In this document: piece after piece, positions 6,477-15,020 of the stretch | Layout of the letters: the number at the start of each line of letters is the position of its first letter | Position numbering within the stretch: the stretch's first letter is position 1 | NCBI GenBank assembly: GCA_965235125.1 | Contig: CBDDXH010000021.1 | Coordinates: forward strand, 1-15,927 | Length of the DNA stretch: 15,927 bases | Source: Pelagilacustribacter hypolimneticus | Lineage (GTDB): Bacteria; Pseudomonadota; Alphaproteobacteria; Pelagibacterales; Pelagibacteraceae | Direction: 5' to 3' | Position numbers and translations under genes: made by a program | Notes under the pieces: generated by a model | The model's database searches: none | Seen by the model: the letters and a program-made list of their open reading frames with translations, nothing else | Told to the model about the DNA's origin: nothing

Positions 6477-9356
6477 ATGATTAAAAAAATCATTATAAAA
6501 GGTGCAAAAGAACACAATTTAAAAAATATTTCTGTAGACATTCCTAAAGACAAATTAGTTGTCATAACAGGTCTATCTGGATCTGGAAAATCATCTTTAG
6601 CTTTTGACACAATTTATGCTGAAGGACAAAGAAGATACGTTGAGAGTCTTTCAGCGTACGCAAGACAATTTTTAGATAAAATGAAAAAACCTAAAGTTGA
6701 TCTTATAGAGGGATTAAGTCCAGCGATATCAATTGAACAAAAAAATACGTCAAAAAATCCAAGATCAACAGTAGCGACGGTGACTGAAATCTATGATTAT
6801 ATGAGAGTTTTATTTGCAAGAGTTGGGGTCCCTTATTCTCCATTCACTGGAAAACCGATTGTATCTCAGTCTATAAGTGAAATGGTAGATAAAATTAGAG
6901 CCCTTCCAAAAAATAATACTATATATTTATTAGCACCGATAGTTAGAGGAAGAAAAGGTGAATATAAAAAAGAAATTTTAAATTACAAAAAAAGAGGTTT
7001 TCAAAAAATTAAAGTAGATGGAAAATACTATGAGATAAGTGATTTTCCTGATCTAAATAAAAATATAAAACATGATATTTCCATAATTGTTGACAGAATA
7101 ATAATTAACTCAAGCACAGGAAACAGATTAGCGGATAGCGTAGAAAGTGCGCTAAATCTATCTAGTGGACTTTTGGTAATAGAGTATGAAGACGAAACTG
7201 TTCCTAAAAAATTTAGAAAAATAGAATCTATAACTTTTTCATCAAAATTTTCTTGTCCAGAAAGCGGTTTTACTATTGAAGAAATTGAACCTAGGTTATT
7301 TTCTTTTAATAGCCCGTATGGAGCTTGTGAGGAATGTGAAGGGATAGGTCATAATTTAAATATTGATCCAAACTTAGTTGTACCCGATGATAGAAAAAGT
7401 TTACAAGATGGTGCTATTGCACCATGGTCTAAATCTTCATCTTTATACTACGCTCAAACTTTAGCTTCAATAGCTAAACATTATAAATTTTCCATGTCAG
7501 ACCAATGGAAAAAGCTTCCAAAAAAAATACAAGATGTAATTCTATTTGGTTCCGATGAAGAAGAAATAAGTTTTTCTTATGATGATAATTACCAGTCTTA
7601 CAAAACAAAAAAAACTTTCGAAGGTGTTGTTAATAATCTAGAACGAAGATATTTAGAAACTGACAGCGAATGGAAAAGAGAAGAAATAGCTGAATATCAA
7701 AGTGAATCGAATTGTGAAAAATGCAATGGTCAAAGATTAAAAGAAGAATCTTTGTGCGTTAAAATAAATAATCTTAATATAAGTGAAGTTACTAAAAAAT
7801 CTATCGATGATGCAAAAATTTGGTTTGATGATTTAGATACAATCTTGAATGAAAGAGATAAAAAAATTGCACAACATATATTAAAAGAAATAAATGAAAG
7901 ACTTAACTTTTTATTGAATGTTGGACTAAATTATTTAACTCTTTCAAGGGAATCTGGAACCTTATCTGGTGGTGAATCACAAAGAATTAGACTCGCATCA
8001 CAAATTGGCTCAGGACTTACAGGAGTACTTTATGTTTTGGATGAACCATCAATTGGTTTACACCAAAGAGATAATAAAAAATTAATTACTGCTTTAAAAA
8101 AACTTAGAGATCTTGGGAATACTGTTATAGTTGTTGAACATGATACGGAAACAATGGAAAACGCTGATCATATTATTGATTTAGGTCCTGAAGCAGGAAT
8201 ATATGGAGGTGAGATTGTTGCTCAAGGAAATTATGAAGAAATAGTTAAAAGTGAAAAAAGCATTACTGGTAATTATTTATCTGGAAAAAAATATATCTCT
8301 TTACCAAAAAAAAGAAGAAATGCTAAGAATGGTCGATTTTTAGAAATTCTCGGAGCTTCGGGTAATAATTTAAAAAATGTTGATCTTAAAATTCCAATTG
8401 GTACTTTTACTTGTGTAACGGGAGTTTCAGGAAGTGGTAAATCTACACTAATTTTACACACACTTTTTAATGCTCTAAATTTAATTTTAAATAATAATAA
8501 ATCTAGAAAAACACCTAAATCTTTTAAAAACTATAAGGGAACTGAGTTAATAGATAAAATTATAGATATCGATCAGTCTCCTATTGGTAGGACGCCTAGA
8601 TCTAACCCAGCTACTTACACAGGAGCATTTGGTCCTATTCGAGACTGGTTTGCATCTCTGCCAGAAGCGAAGGCAAGAGGTTACAAAATAGGAAGATTTT
8701 CATTTAACGTTAAAGGTGGAAGATGTGAAACATGTGAAGGAGACGGAGTAATTACCTATGAAATGCATTTTTTACCAGATGTTTTTATACCTTGTGATAA
8801 CTGTAAGGGCACAAGATATAATAGAGAAACTTTGGAAATAAGATTTAAAGATAAAAATATAGCTGATATTTTAGATATGACAGTAGATGAAGGTTGTGTT
8901 TTTTTTGAAAATATTCAATCAGTTGGTTCTAAATTAATTACACTTAAACATGTTGGATTGGGCTATATAAAAATAGGCCAACAAGCCACCACATTATCGG
9001 GTGGAGAAGCACAAAGAATAAAATTGGCAAAAGAACTATCTAAAAGATCAACGGGTCGTACTTTATATATTTTAGATGAGCCAACTACAGGCTTACATGC
9101 TCATGACATAAAAAAACTTTTAGAAATTCTTCAAGCATTTGTAAATACGGGAAATACAGTAGTTGTAATAGAACACAACCTAGATGTAATCAAAACTGCA
9201 GATTGGATTGTAGATATGGGACCTGAAGGAGGTGTACAAGGTGGTAAAATTATAGCTGAAGGAACACCAGAAAAAGTAGCTGAAACTAAAGGAAGTTACA
9301 CTGGAGAATTTCTCAAGAATATTTTATTTAGGGATACAATGAAAAAAACTGCATAA
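6477..9356 (+). CDS. uvrA: UvrABC excinuclease subunit A
   Basis: The 959-residue damage-recognition ATPase of nucleotide excision repair; it loads UvrB at DNA lesions. It has two ABC ATPase modules: Walker A GLSGSGKS at 32-39 with signature LSGGE at 496-500 and YVLDEPSIGLH, then Walker A GVSGSGKS at 649-656 with LSGGE at 840-844 and YILDEPTTGLH. The C-terminal zinc finger is complete (Cys750, Cys753, Cys773, Cys776). The first zinc motif has Cys260, Ser263, Cys284 and Cys287; the CPxSG form is, from memory, usual in alphaproteobacterial UvrA, so I do not read it as damage. Length matches the family. An AGGA ribosome binding site precedes the start. A DUF989-like membrane protein gene follows 27 nt downstream on the same strand. 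Confidence 0.98.
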   Translation: MIKKIIIKGAKEHNLKNISVDIPKDKLVVITGLSGSGKSSLAFDTIYAEGQRRYVESLSAYARQFLDKMKKPKVDLIEGLSPAISIEQKNTSKNPRSTVATVTEIYDYMRVLFARVGVPYSPFTGKPIVSQSISEMVDKIRALPKNNTIYLLAPIVRGRKGEYKKEILNYKKRGFQKIKVDGKYYEISDFPDLNKNIKHDISIIVDRIIINSSTGNRLADSVESALNLSSGLLVIEYEDETVPKKFRKIESITFSSKFSCPESGFTIEEIEPRLFSFNSPYGACEECEGIGHNLNIDPNLVVPDDRKSLQDGAIAPWSKSSSLYYAQTLASIAKHYKFSMSDQWKKLPKKIQDVILFGSDEEEISFSYDDNYQSYKTKKTFEGVVNNLERRYLETDSEWKREEIAEYQSESNCEKCNGQRLKEESLCVKINNLNISEVTKKSIDDAKIWFDDLDTILNERDKKIAQHILKEINERLNFLLNVGLNYLTLSRESGTLSGGESQRIRLASQIGSGLTGVLYVLDEPSIGLHQRDNKKLITALKKLRDLGNTVIVVEHDTETMENADHIIDLGPEAGIYGGEIVAQGNYEEIVKSEKSITGNYLSGKKYISLPKKRRNAKNGRFLEILGASGNNLKNVDLKIPIGTFTCVTGVSGSGKSTLILHTLFNALNLILNNNKSRKTPKSFKNYKGTELIDKIIDIDQSPIGRTPRSNPATYTGAFGPIRDWFASLPEAKARGYKIGRFSFNVKGGRCETCEGDGVITYEMHFLPDVFIPCDNCKGTRYNRETLEIRFKDKNIADILDMTVDEGCVFFENIQSVGSKLITLKHVGLGYIKIGQQATTLSGGEAQRIKLAKELSKRSTGRTLYILDEPTTGLHAHDIKKLLEILQAFVNTGNTVVVIEHNLDVIKTADWIVDMGPEGGVQGGKIIAEGTPEKVAETKGSYTGEFLKNILFRDTMKKTA

Positions 9357-9371
9357 TTTTTTTAATTATGT

Positions 9372-9377
9372 TATAAT
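9372..9377 (+). promoter_or_regulatory. Perfect -10 box just before the PuuD-like gene
   Basis: TATAAT lies in the 27-nt gap after uvrA, with only 6 nt between its end and the ATG at 9384. If used, transcription would begin at about the start codon and give a leaderless mRNA. No matching -35 is seen: the bases about 17 nt upstream read CTGCAT. The alternative is read-through from uvrA. Confidence 0.3.
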
Positions 9378-9383
9378 GGAATC

Positions 9384-9986
9384 ATGGGAAATATATTACA
9401 ATCTCTATCTAAAACAGTTCATGCTTCGGTTATTTTAGCTATTTTACTTTTTCTTGGAATGCATTTTTTTGGCGAAGGTTTTGCATTTGACAGAATATTT
9501 TGGAGTTGGTTATCAAGATACGTACATGTCATCGTAGCAACTATGTGGATTGGTTTGCTGTGGTATTTTAATTTTGTTCAAATTCCTAATATGTCTAAAA
9601 TTTCTGATGAACAAAAACCTGCTATAACAAAAGTAATAGCTCCTGCTGCATTACTCTATTTCAGATGGGCTGCCGCGTTTACTGTTGTGTCTGGCTTAAT
9701 TCTAGCGCATTTAAATGGTTATGCCCATGAAGCTTTGAAACTTGGCATTGGAAGTGGTTATGGAAAAAATACGGTAGTTGGTATTGGAATGTGGTTGGGA
9801 ATAATTATGGCTTATAACGTTTGGTTTGTAATTTGGCCAAATCAAAAAAAAGCTTTAGGGATGGTTGATTGTCAACCTGAGGAAAAAGCTAAATCTGCAA
9901 GAACTGCAATGTTGTTTTCAAGAACTAATGCTTTGCTATCTTTGCCTATGCTGCTTTCGATGGTAGCTGCTCAAAATCTTTACTAA
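9384..9986 (+). CDS. Integral membrane protein resembling the urate oxidase (PuuD) N-terminal domain
   Basis: A 200-residue protein with about five hydrophobic segments (roughly residues 12-30, 44-66, 85-110, 130-151 and 180-196). The segment RYVHVIVATMWIGLLWYFNF (45-64) and the C-terminal SRTNALLSLPMLLSMV match the pattern I know from Urate_ox_N/DUF989 proteins, the membrane part of the cytochrome-linked urate oxidase PuuD. Full-length PuuD carries a C-terminal cytochrome c domain; here there is no CxxCH motif and only one cysteine, so this is a stand-alone membrane domain. His48 and His109 are possible haem or metal ligands. No purine genes are nearby and the substrate is unknown, so urate oxidation should not be assumed. 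Its stop is 4 nt from the convergent secF stop. The family call is from pattern memory. Confidence 0.75.
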   Translation: MGNILQSLSKTVHASVILAILLFLGMHFFGEGFAFDRIFWSWLSRYVHVIVATMWIGLLWYFNFVQIPNMSKISDEQKPAITKVIAPAALLYFRWAAAFTVVSGLILAHLNGYAHEALKLGIGSGYGKNTVVGIGMWLGIIMAYNVWFVIWPNQKKALGMVDCQPEEKAKSARTAMLFSRTNALLSLPMLLSMVAAQNLY

Positions 9987-9990
9987 ATAA

Positions 9991-10890
9991 TTAAATATTT
10001 TCTTCTTTAAGCAAAGTTTTTTGTGTAACTTTAAAATAATTTAGAGCTGGGCTAGCTATAAATATTGAAGAATAAGTTCCAATAATAATACCTAAAATCA
10101 TTGCAAATGAAAAACCCCTTAAAATTTCACCACCAAAAACAAATATAGAAACGACCGCTAAAAGAGTAGTACCAGACGTAATTATCGTTCTTGAAAAAGT
10201 TTCATTTATTGAAATATTAGCTATTTCATTTGTATTTATTTTTGAATATTTGAGCAAATTTTCTCTTATACGATCATAAATAACTACAGTATCGTTAATG
10301 GAGTAACCAACTATTGTTAAAACGGCTGCGACGATAGAGAGGTTCACTTCTAAAGACAGAATAGAAAATATTCCAAGAGTAATAATAACATCGTGAATCA
10401 ATGCTATTATAGAACCAAGACTAAATTGCCATTCAAATCGTATCCATAAATAAAAAAAAATGCCGGCAAAGGATAAAACTATTGCAATTATACCTTGTTT
10501 AAGCAGATCATCACTTACTTTAGGACCAACGCTCTCCACTCTTCTGAAATTTACCTCAGAACCTATTTTTTTTGAAATATTATTTTTAAGTTCAGAAATA
10601 AATTTTTCAATTTCCTCAGGATTTTTTTCAAATTTTATTAAAAAATCATTCTCTTTACCAAACTGTTTGACATTTACCTCGCCTAGTTTATTTGCGTTAA
10701 GAGATTCTCTAATTTGTTGAATTTTAATATTTTTATCAGAAACTCTAATTTCTATTAAAGTTCCACCCTTAAAATCTACACCATAATTAAGTCCTTTGAA
10801 AAATAGGAAAGAAAGACTAACAACCATAGCTATAAATGAGCAAATAATTGCTGTTTTAAAAAATTTAGAATAGTTGGTTGAATTATTCAT
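9991..10890 (-). CDS. secF: Protein translocase subunit SecF
   Basis: This 299-residue inner-membrane protein works with SecD to use the proton motive force in late steps of Sec-dependent export. It has an N-terminal helix (about 13-31), a periplasmic domain opening with NYGVDFKGGTLIEI (35-48), and five further helices from about 132 to 285. The signature VGYSINDTVVIYDRIREN (194-211) contains Asp200, the likely counterpart of the conserved RND-family aspartate. Its ATG shares one base with the secD stop (TAATG at 10888-10892), so translation is probably coupled. Length is typical. It ends the yajC-secD-secF unit, facing the convergent PuuD-like gene with a 4-nt gap and no visible terminator hairpin. 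Confidence 0.97.
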   Translation of the reverse strand: MNNSTNYSKFFKTAIICSFIAMVVSLSFLFFKGLNYGVDFKGGTLIEIRVSDKNIKIQQIRESLNANKLGEVNVKQFGKENDFLIKFEKNPEEIEKFISELKNNISKKIGSEVNFRRVESVGPKVSDDLLKQGIIAIVLSFAGIFFYLWIRFEWQFSLGSIIALIHDVIITLGIFSILSLEVNLSIVAAVLTIVGYSINDTVVIYDRIRENLLKYSKINTNEIANISINETFSRTIITSGTTLLAVVSIFVFGGEILRGFSFAMILGIIIGTYSSIFIASPALNYFKVTQKTLLKEENI

Positions 10891-12440
10891 TATAAATTAA
10901 AATATTTCCCCTGTCTATCATTCAAAACAACAACTGACGTTAAGTGTCTAGCAATAAAATATGCAGAAAAAAGAGTAGTTATAATTCCAACGCCTAAAGT
11001 AATTGCAAATCCTTTTACTGGACCTGAGCCAAAAATAAATAACATAATTGTTGCTATTAAAGTTGTTAGATTTGCGTCAATTACTGTAATTTTAGCTTTA
11101 TTATAACCAACATCAAAAGCATGGATTATAGATTTCTCAGTTTTTAATTCTTCTCTTATTCTCTCATAAATTAAAACATTTGAGTCAACTGCCATACCAA
11201 CTGTTAAAATAATTCCAGCTATTCCAGGAAGTGTTAGAGTAGCTTCTATTGCTGTTAGAAAACCCATTAATAAAATTAAATTTGAAATAAGTGCAATATT
11301 AGAAATCAAACCAAAAATTTTGTATTTATAAAGCATATACAAAACAACTAAGACAAAACCAATTATGAATGAAAAAATACCTGCATCTATAGAGTCTTTT
11401 CCAAGATCTGGTCCAACTGTTCTCTCTTCAACAATTTTAATTGGTGTCGGCAAGGCACCAGATCTTAGCAGTAAAGCTAAATCGGTAGCTTCTTGAAAAG
11501 AAAAACCACCTGAAATAGTTCCTGAGCCACCAGTAATTGCTTCTCGAATTTGTGGAGCACTAATTACATTATTATCAAGTATTATTGCTAATCTTCTTCC
11601 TACATTTTCAGTGCTAATTTTGCCAAATTTTTGAGCTCCTAATCTATCAAGAGTAAAAATAACTAACGGTTGATTGGATTGATTGTCAAATTTAGGTTGT
11701 GCATCAACCAAATTATCACCACTTATAACTACTCTTTTATTGACCGTGAGCTCCTCGTTGGTTTCTGCTAAAATAAGTTTTTCTGATCCAAATTCATCAT
11801 CACTTGAAACCAATCTAAAAGTTAGTTGAGCCGTTTTACCAAGTAATTCTTTTACTCTCTCGGGATTATCTATACCTGGAAGCTCTACTAATATTTGTTT
11901 ATCGCCTCTTTGTAATATAGTTGGCTCTTTAGTTCCTATATCGTCAATTCGTCTTCTAATTATCTCAATTGATTGTTTTAAAGCAGCATTATTAAGACTC
12001 ACTTGACCGTAATTAGAAAATTTAATTATAGCTTTATTTTGATCAAAATTTAAATCAAGTTCAAAAGTATTATATTCAGATATAAAATTATTAATTAAAT
12101 TTTCTTTATTTTTTAAAAAAAAAAAATTTTTTAATTTTGTTTGTTGTTCCTGATTAATTAAAAAAGAAATATTTTCTTTAGATATCAAGAAATCTTGAAA
12201 TGATATTTCATTTTCACTTAATAATTTTTTAATTGGAATAACTTTACTTTGTAATTTTTGATTTATTAATGGCGAGGTATCTATTTCAAGTAAAATATAA
12301 GATCCACCTTGTAAATCAAGTCCTAAATTAAGCTTTTTGTTAATCCAATTATTATTTTTGAAATTTAGAAAAGAAAAAAAAATAGCAATTAAAAGAATAA
12401 AATATATTAGAAAAACTTTTTTTTTTGTAAAATTAAGCAC
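10890..12440 (-). CDS. secD: Protein translocase subunit SecD
   Basis: A 516-residue partner of SecF in the Sec translocon. Helix 1 spans about residues 9-26, followed by LNLGLDLQGGSYILLEI (37-53), a large periplasmic domain containing LVELPGIDNPERVKELLGKTAQLTFR, and five more helices after about residue 350. GMAVDSNVLIYERIREEL includes Asp419, matching the essential aspartate in the family's membrane core. The start codon is GTG at 12440-12438; no nearby in-frame ATG precedes helix 1, so GTG is well supported. It begins 8 nt after the yajC stop. The coding sequence holds a 24-base T6A12T6 tract at residues 103-111, a possible slippage site. Confidence 0.97.
   Translation of the reverse strand: MLNFTKKKVFLIYFILLIAIFFSFLNFKNNNWINKKLNLGLDLQGGSYILLEIDTSPLINQKLQSKVIPIKKLLSENEISFQDFLISKENISFLINQEQQTKLKNFFFLKNKENLINNFISEYNTFELDLNFDQNKAIIKFSNYGQVSLNNAALKQSIEIIRRRIDDIGTKEPTILQRGDKQILVELPGIDNPERVKELLGKTAQLTFRLVSSDDEFGSEKLILAETNEELTVNKRVVISGDNLVDAQPKFDNQSNQPLVIFTLDRLGAQKFGKISTENVGRRLAIILDNNVISAPQIREAITGGSGTISGGFSFQEATDLALLLRSGALPTPIKIVEERTVGPDLGKDSIDAGIFSFIIGFVLVVLYMLYKYKIFGLISNIALISNLILLMGFLTAIEATLTLPGIAGIILTVGMAVDSNVLIYERIREELKTEKSIIHAFDVGYNKAKITVIDANLTTLIATIMLFIFGSGPVKGFAITLGVGIITTLFSAYFIARHLTSVVVLNDRQGKYFNL
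12109..12132. repeat. T6A12T6 homopolymer palindrome inside secD
   Basis: Six T, twelve A, then six T form a perfect 24-base palindrome within the periplasmic domain of secD. On the coding strand this is A6T12A6 and encodes KNFFFLKN. Runs this long are prone to slippage in replication and transcription, and to sequencing error. The frame is intact in this copy. Confidence 0.8.
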
Positions 12441-12448
12441 AAAAAATA

Positions 12449-12730
12449 TTAATTAGATAAATTCTTTTTTAGTAAACTTGTGACGGTGGATTTTATAATT
12501 TGTACTTTAACATTATCGCCTAATATAACTTCAATTCTATCATCATCCATTACTCTATCAACTGTTCCTATGATTCCCCCAGAAGTAATTACTTCATCTC
12601 CGCGTTTAAGTGATGCTACCATCGATAAATGATCTTTAGCTCTTTTTTGCTGAGGTCTAATTAAAAAAAAGTAAAAAATTACAAAGATTAATATTAAAGG
12701 TATAAATTGAACTATTCCTTGTCCGTTCAT
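12449..12730 (-). CDS. yajC: Preprotein translocase subunit YajC
   Basis: A 93-residue protein with a single N-terminal helix (about 7-24) followed by the family signature IRPQQKRAKDH and the cytoplasmic core LKRGDEVITSGGIIGTV. YajC associates with SecD and SecF in the holo-translocon; its exact role is unclear. It is the first gene of yajC-secD-secF, 57 nt downstream of serS. In many Alphaproteobacteria other genes (for example surE and pcm) separate serS from yajC; here they are adjacent. No Shine-Dalgarno sequence is visible, but the start matches the family's short N-terminus before the helix. Confidence 0.95.
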   Translation of the reverse strand: MNGQGIVQFIPLILIFVIFYFFLIRPQQKRAKDHLSMVASLKRGDEVITSGGIIGTVDRVMDDDRIEVILGDNVKVQIIKSTVTSLLKKNLSN

Positions 12731-12743
12731 AATTTAAAGGTAA

Positions 12744-12766
12744 TTATAATATATAAGTTATTATAA
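12744..12766. repeat. AT-only inverted repeat upstream of yajC
   Basis: The arms TTATAATA and TATTATAA are separated by 7 nt in the 57-nt serS-yajC spacer. On the minus strand each arm carries a TATAAT-like -10 box, and a TTGTTA overlaps the first arm. It may therefore be the promoter region for yajC-secD-secF or a weak stem after serS. It contains a single G-C pair in the loop, so a stable RNA hairpin is unlikely. Confidence 0.35.
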
Positions 12767-12787
12767 CAAGAAATTAATTAGTAAATA

Positions 12788-14035
12788 CTAAATTTTATCT
12801 AAATTATTCATATATTTTTTAAGAACATTTGGAATTGAAACTGATCCATCGGCATTCTGATAATTCTCGATTAAAGATATCATTAGTCTTCCCACGGCCA
12901 AAGCGGAGCCATTTAATGTACCTACAAAATCTGTTTCTTGAGATGATTTAAATTTAGCATTCATCCTTCTCGCTTGAAAAGATCCGCATGAAGAACAGCT
13001 TGATATTTCTCTATATTTATTTTCTGATGGTATCCAAACTTCTAAATCAAAAGTTTTTTCAGCGCTAAAACCCATATCACCTGAACTTAATAAAACAACT
13101 TGATATGGAATTTCTAATAATTTTAATATTTCCTCAGCGCAATTTAACATCCTATCTAATTCGAATAGACAATTTTTGGGATCAACTATACTTACCAATT
13201 CAACTTTATAAAATTGATGCTGTCTCATCATCCCCTTGGTATCTTTTCCATAACTACCTGCCTCTTTACGAAAACATGGAGTTGCTGCGACATATCTTAA
13301 AGGTAGTAATTTAAAATCAATAATTGAATCTCGAACTAAATTAGTTAAGGCGACCTCAGCGGTGGGTATTAAAAATTTTCTTTCTTCCTCTTCATTTAAT
13401 TTAATTTCAAATTGATCTTCCTCAAATTTTGGTAACTGACCAGTTCCAAACATAACATTTTCATTAACTAAAAGTGGTGGAGAAATTTCCTTATATGAAA
13501 ACTTAGCTGTATGTACATCTAACATAAAATTAATTAATGCTCTTTCTAATAATGCAAAATTTGAATTAAGTATGACAAAACGTGAGCCTGAAAGTTTTGA
13601 TGAGTTTTTGAAATCAATTTGATTATTTTTTTCTCCGATATCAACATGGGACTTAATTGGAAAATTAAACTTTCTTATATTACCCTTAGAACGTATTAGT
13701 TTATTTGATTTTTCGTCTTTGCCAATCGGAACTTCATCGAGAGCGATATTTGGAATATGAGATAAAATATTAAAAATTTTATTTTGCAATTGACTTTGAG
13801 ATTTAAACAAAGAATCAATTTCGGTAGTTAACTTTTTAGAAAGATTGAAGTTTAATTTATCTTTTGTCTTAGATAATAGTTTTTTTTCTTGTTCTTTTTT
13901 TTCTTTTTTTTGAATTATTTCTCTATTATCCTCATCTAATTTGATCAATTCATCAAAATTTATAAGGGTATTTCTTTCGGAAATTTTTTTTTTATAAAAA
14001 TTTAAATTTTTTCTAATATCTTTTATATTGTGCAT
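12788..14035 (-). CDS. serS: Seryl-tRNA synthetase
   Basis: A 415-residue class II aminoacyl-tRNA synthetase charging tRNA-Ser. The N-terminal tRNA-binding arm is a coiled coil (about residues 30-95). The catalytic domain has the serine-binding TAE at 225-227, motif 2 around FRKEAGSYGKDTKGMMRQHQ (255-274) and motif 3 ALAVGRLMISLIENY (378-392). It lies 1 nt after tatC, so it is surely co-transcribed with scpB-tatABC, a common alphaproteobacterial arrangement. Length is near the family norm of about 430. All core motifs are intact. Confidence 0.98.
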   Translation of the reverse strand: MHNIKDIRKNLNFYKKKISERNTLINFDELIKLDEDNREIIQKKEKKEQEKKLLSKTKDKLNFNLSKKLTTEIDSLFKSQSQLQNKIFNILSHIPNIALDEVPIGKDEKSNKLIRSKGNIRKFNFPIKSHVDIGEKNNQIDFKNSSKLSGSRFVILNSNFALLERALINFMLDVHTAKFSYKEISPPLLVNENVMFGTGQLPKFEEDQFEIKLNEEEERKFLIPTAEVALTNLVRDSIIDFKLLPLRYVAATPCFRKEAGSYGKDTKGMMRQHQFYKVELVSIVDPKNCLFELDRMLNCAEEILKLLEIPYQVVLLSSGDMGFSAEKTFDLEVWIPSENKYREISSCSSCGSFQARRMNAKFKSSQETDFVGTLNGSALAVGRLMISLIENYQNADGSVSIPNVLKKYMNNLDKI

Positions 14036-14036
14036 C

Positions 14037-14798
14037 TTATTTCTTCTCTATAAATTTAATTATAAAAATAGATAATTCATAGAGTAATAGCAATGGTACG
14101 GCTAAACCAATTTGGGAAATTGGATCTGGTGGTGTTAAAAGAGCTGCTACTATAAAAATTATAACCACAAAATATCTTCTTCTTTTTTTTAAGTACTCAG
14201 AATCGATTACACCAATTCTAGCCAATAAACTTAGTATAATGGGTAGTTGAAAAGTTATGCCAAAAGCAAATATTAATGTCATTATTAATGATAAATATTC
14301 ATTTACTTTTGCTTCTAGTTGAATAGCAATGACTCCTGGTTCGGCTACTGTTTCAAAACTTAAAAAAAATTTTATCGCTACTGGCATTATAAAATAATAA
14401 ACTAAACATCCTCCCAAAATAAATAAAGTTGGGGTTGCTATTAAATAAGGAAGAAGTGCTTGTTTTTCATTTTTATATAAACCTGGTGCTATAAATTTCC
14501 ATATTTGAGTTAAAAAAATTGGACTTGATATAAAAAGAGCAGCAAAAAAAGCTACTTTTAAGTATGTTAGAAAAGCTTCATGTAAAGCTGTAAATATTAA
14601 TCTTCTATCTAATTCATTTGACAACAAAGCATCTGAATAAGGTTGAACAAGAAAACGATAAATATCTACAGAAAAAAACCAACAAATCAAAAAAATAAAT
14701 ATAAAAAAAATAAATGATTTTATAAGTCGAGATCTTAATTCTGTTAAATGACCAACAAAACTTCCTGAGTTATCATTTTGATTGTCATTTGATGTCAT
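14037..14798 (-). CDS. tatC: Sec-independent (Tat) translocase subunit TatC
   Basis: This 253-residue membrane protein with six helices is the twin-arginine signal receptor of the Tat system, which exports folded proteins. The family opening GHLTELRSRL is at residues 16-25. The signal-binding segment WKFIAPGLYKNE (100-111) has Phe102 and Glu111 at the spacing of E. coli Phe94 and Glu103, and LTPPDPISQ is near 221-229. I chose the ATG at 14798. The frame stays open to an ATG at 14849, but that extension is a lysine-rich stretch antiparallel to no known TatC feature and simply overlays the tatB tail. With this start it overlaps tatB by 14 nt. serS follows after 1 nt. Confidence 0.95.
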   Translation of the reverse strand: MTSNDNQNDNSGSFVGHLTELRSRLIKSFIFFIFIFLICWFFSVDIYRFLVQPYSDALLSNELDRRLIFTALHEAFLTYLKVAFFAALFISSPIFLTQIWKFIAPGLYKNEKQALLPYLIATPTLFILGGCLVYYFIMPVAIKFFLSFETVAEPGVIAIQLEAKVNEYLSLIMTLIFAFGITFQLPIILSLLARIGVIDSEYLKKRRRYFVVIIFIVAALLTPPDPISQIGLAVPLLLLYELSIFIIKFIEKK

Positions 14799-15015
14799 CT
14801 TGATCTGTGTCTTTTTTTTCTTTAGTAGATAATGAATTATTTTCTTCAATATTTGTAATTTGATTTATATTTGACTGAACATCAGAAAAGTAATTTTTGA
14901 TTGTTCTGATCCAAGTTCCTATTTTTTTTAAGACAATTGGAAAATCTTTTGGTCCAATAACAACAATTGCTACGACTACTATAATTAGTAATTCAAACCA
15001 TCCAATTTGTGGCAT
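14785..15015 (-). CDS. tatB: Tat translocase subunit TatB
   Basis: A 76-residue protein with one N-terminal helix (about 5-21), the hinge IGPKDFP (20-26) and an amphipathic segment VLKKIGTWIRTIKNYF, followed by an acidic, polar tail. The GPKDFP hinge and the position after tatA mark it as TatB, which binds TatC to form the signal receptor complex. It is short compared with E. coli TatB (171), lacking most of the C-terminal extension, as is common in compact genomes. It starts 5 nt after the tatA stop; its end overlaps the tatC start. Confidence 0.93.
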   Translation of the reverse strand: MPQIGWFELLIIVVVAIVVIGPKDFPIVLKKIGTWIRTIKNYFSDVQSNINQITNIEENNSLSTKEKKDTDQDDIK

Positions 15016-15020
15016 TGAAA

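Noticed and set aside
6428..6610. A 60-codon minus-strand frame across the uvrA start
   Set aside because: It overlaps the uvrA Walker A region and mirrors its codons; it shows no recognisable domain.
7254..7337. Apparent loss of one cysteine in the first UvrA zinc motif (CPES instead of CxxC)
   Set aside because: The CPxSG form is, from memory, usual in alphaproteobacterial UvrA, so I do not treat it as a defect.
13105..13314. A 69-codon plus-strand frame inside serS
   Set aside because: It is antisense to conserved SerRS motif regions and looks like a chance frame.
14799..14849. Longer TatC start adding 17 residues
   Set aside because: The extension overlies the tatB tail, is a lysine-rich run unlike TatC N-termini, and the ATG at 14798 leads directly to the conserved GHLTELR segment.
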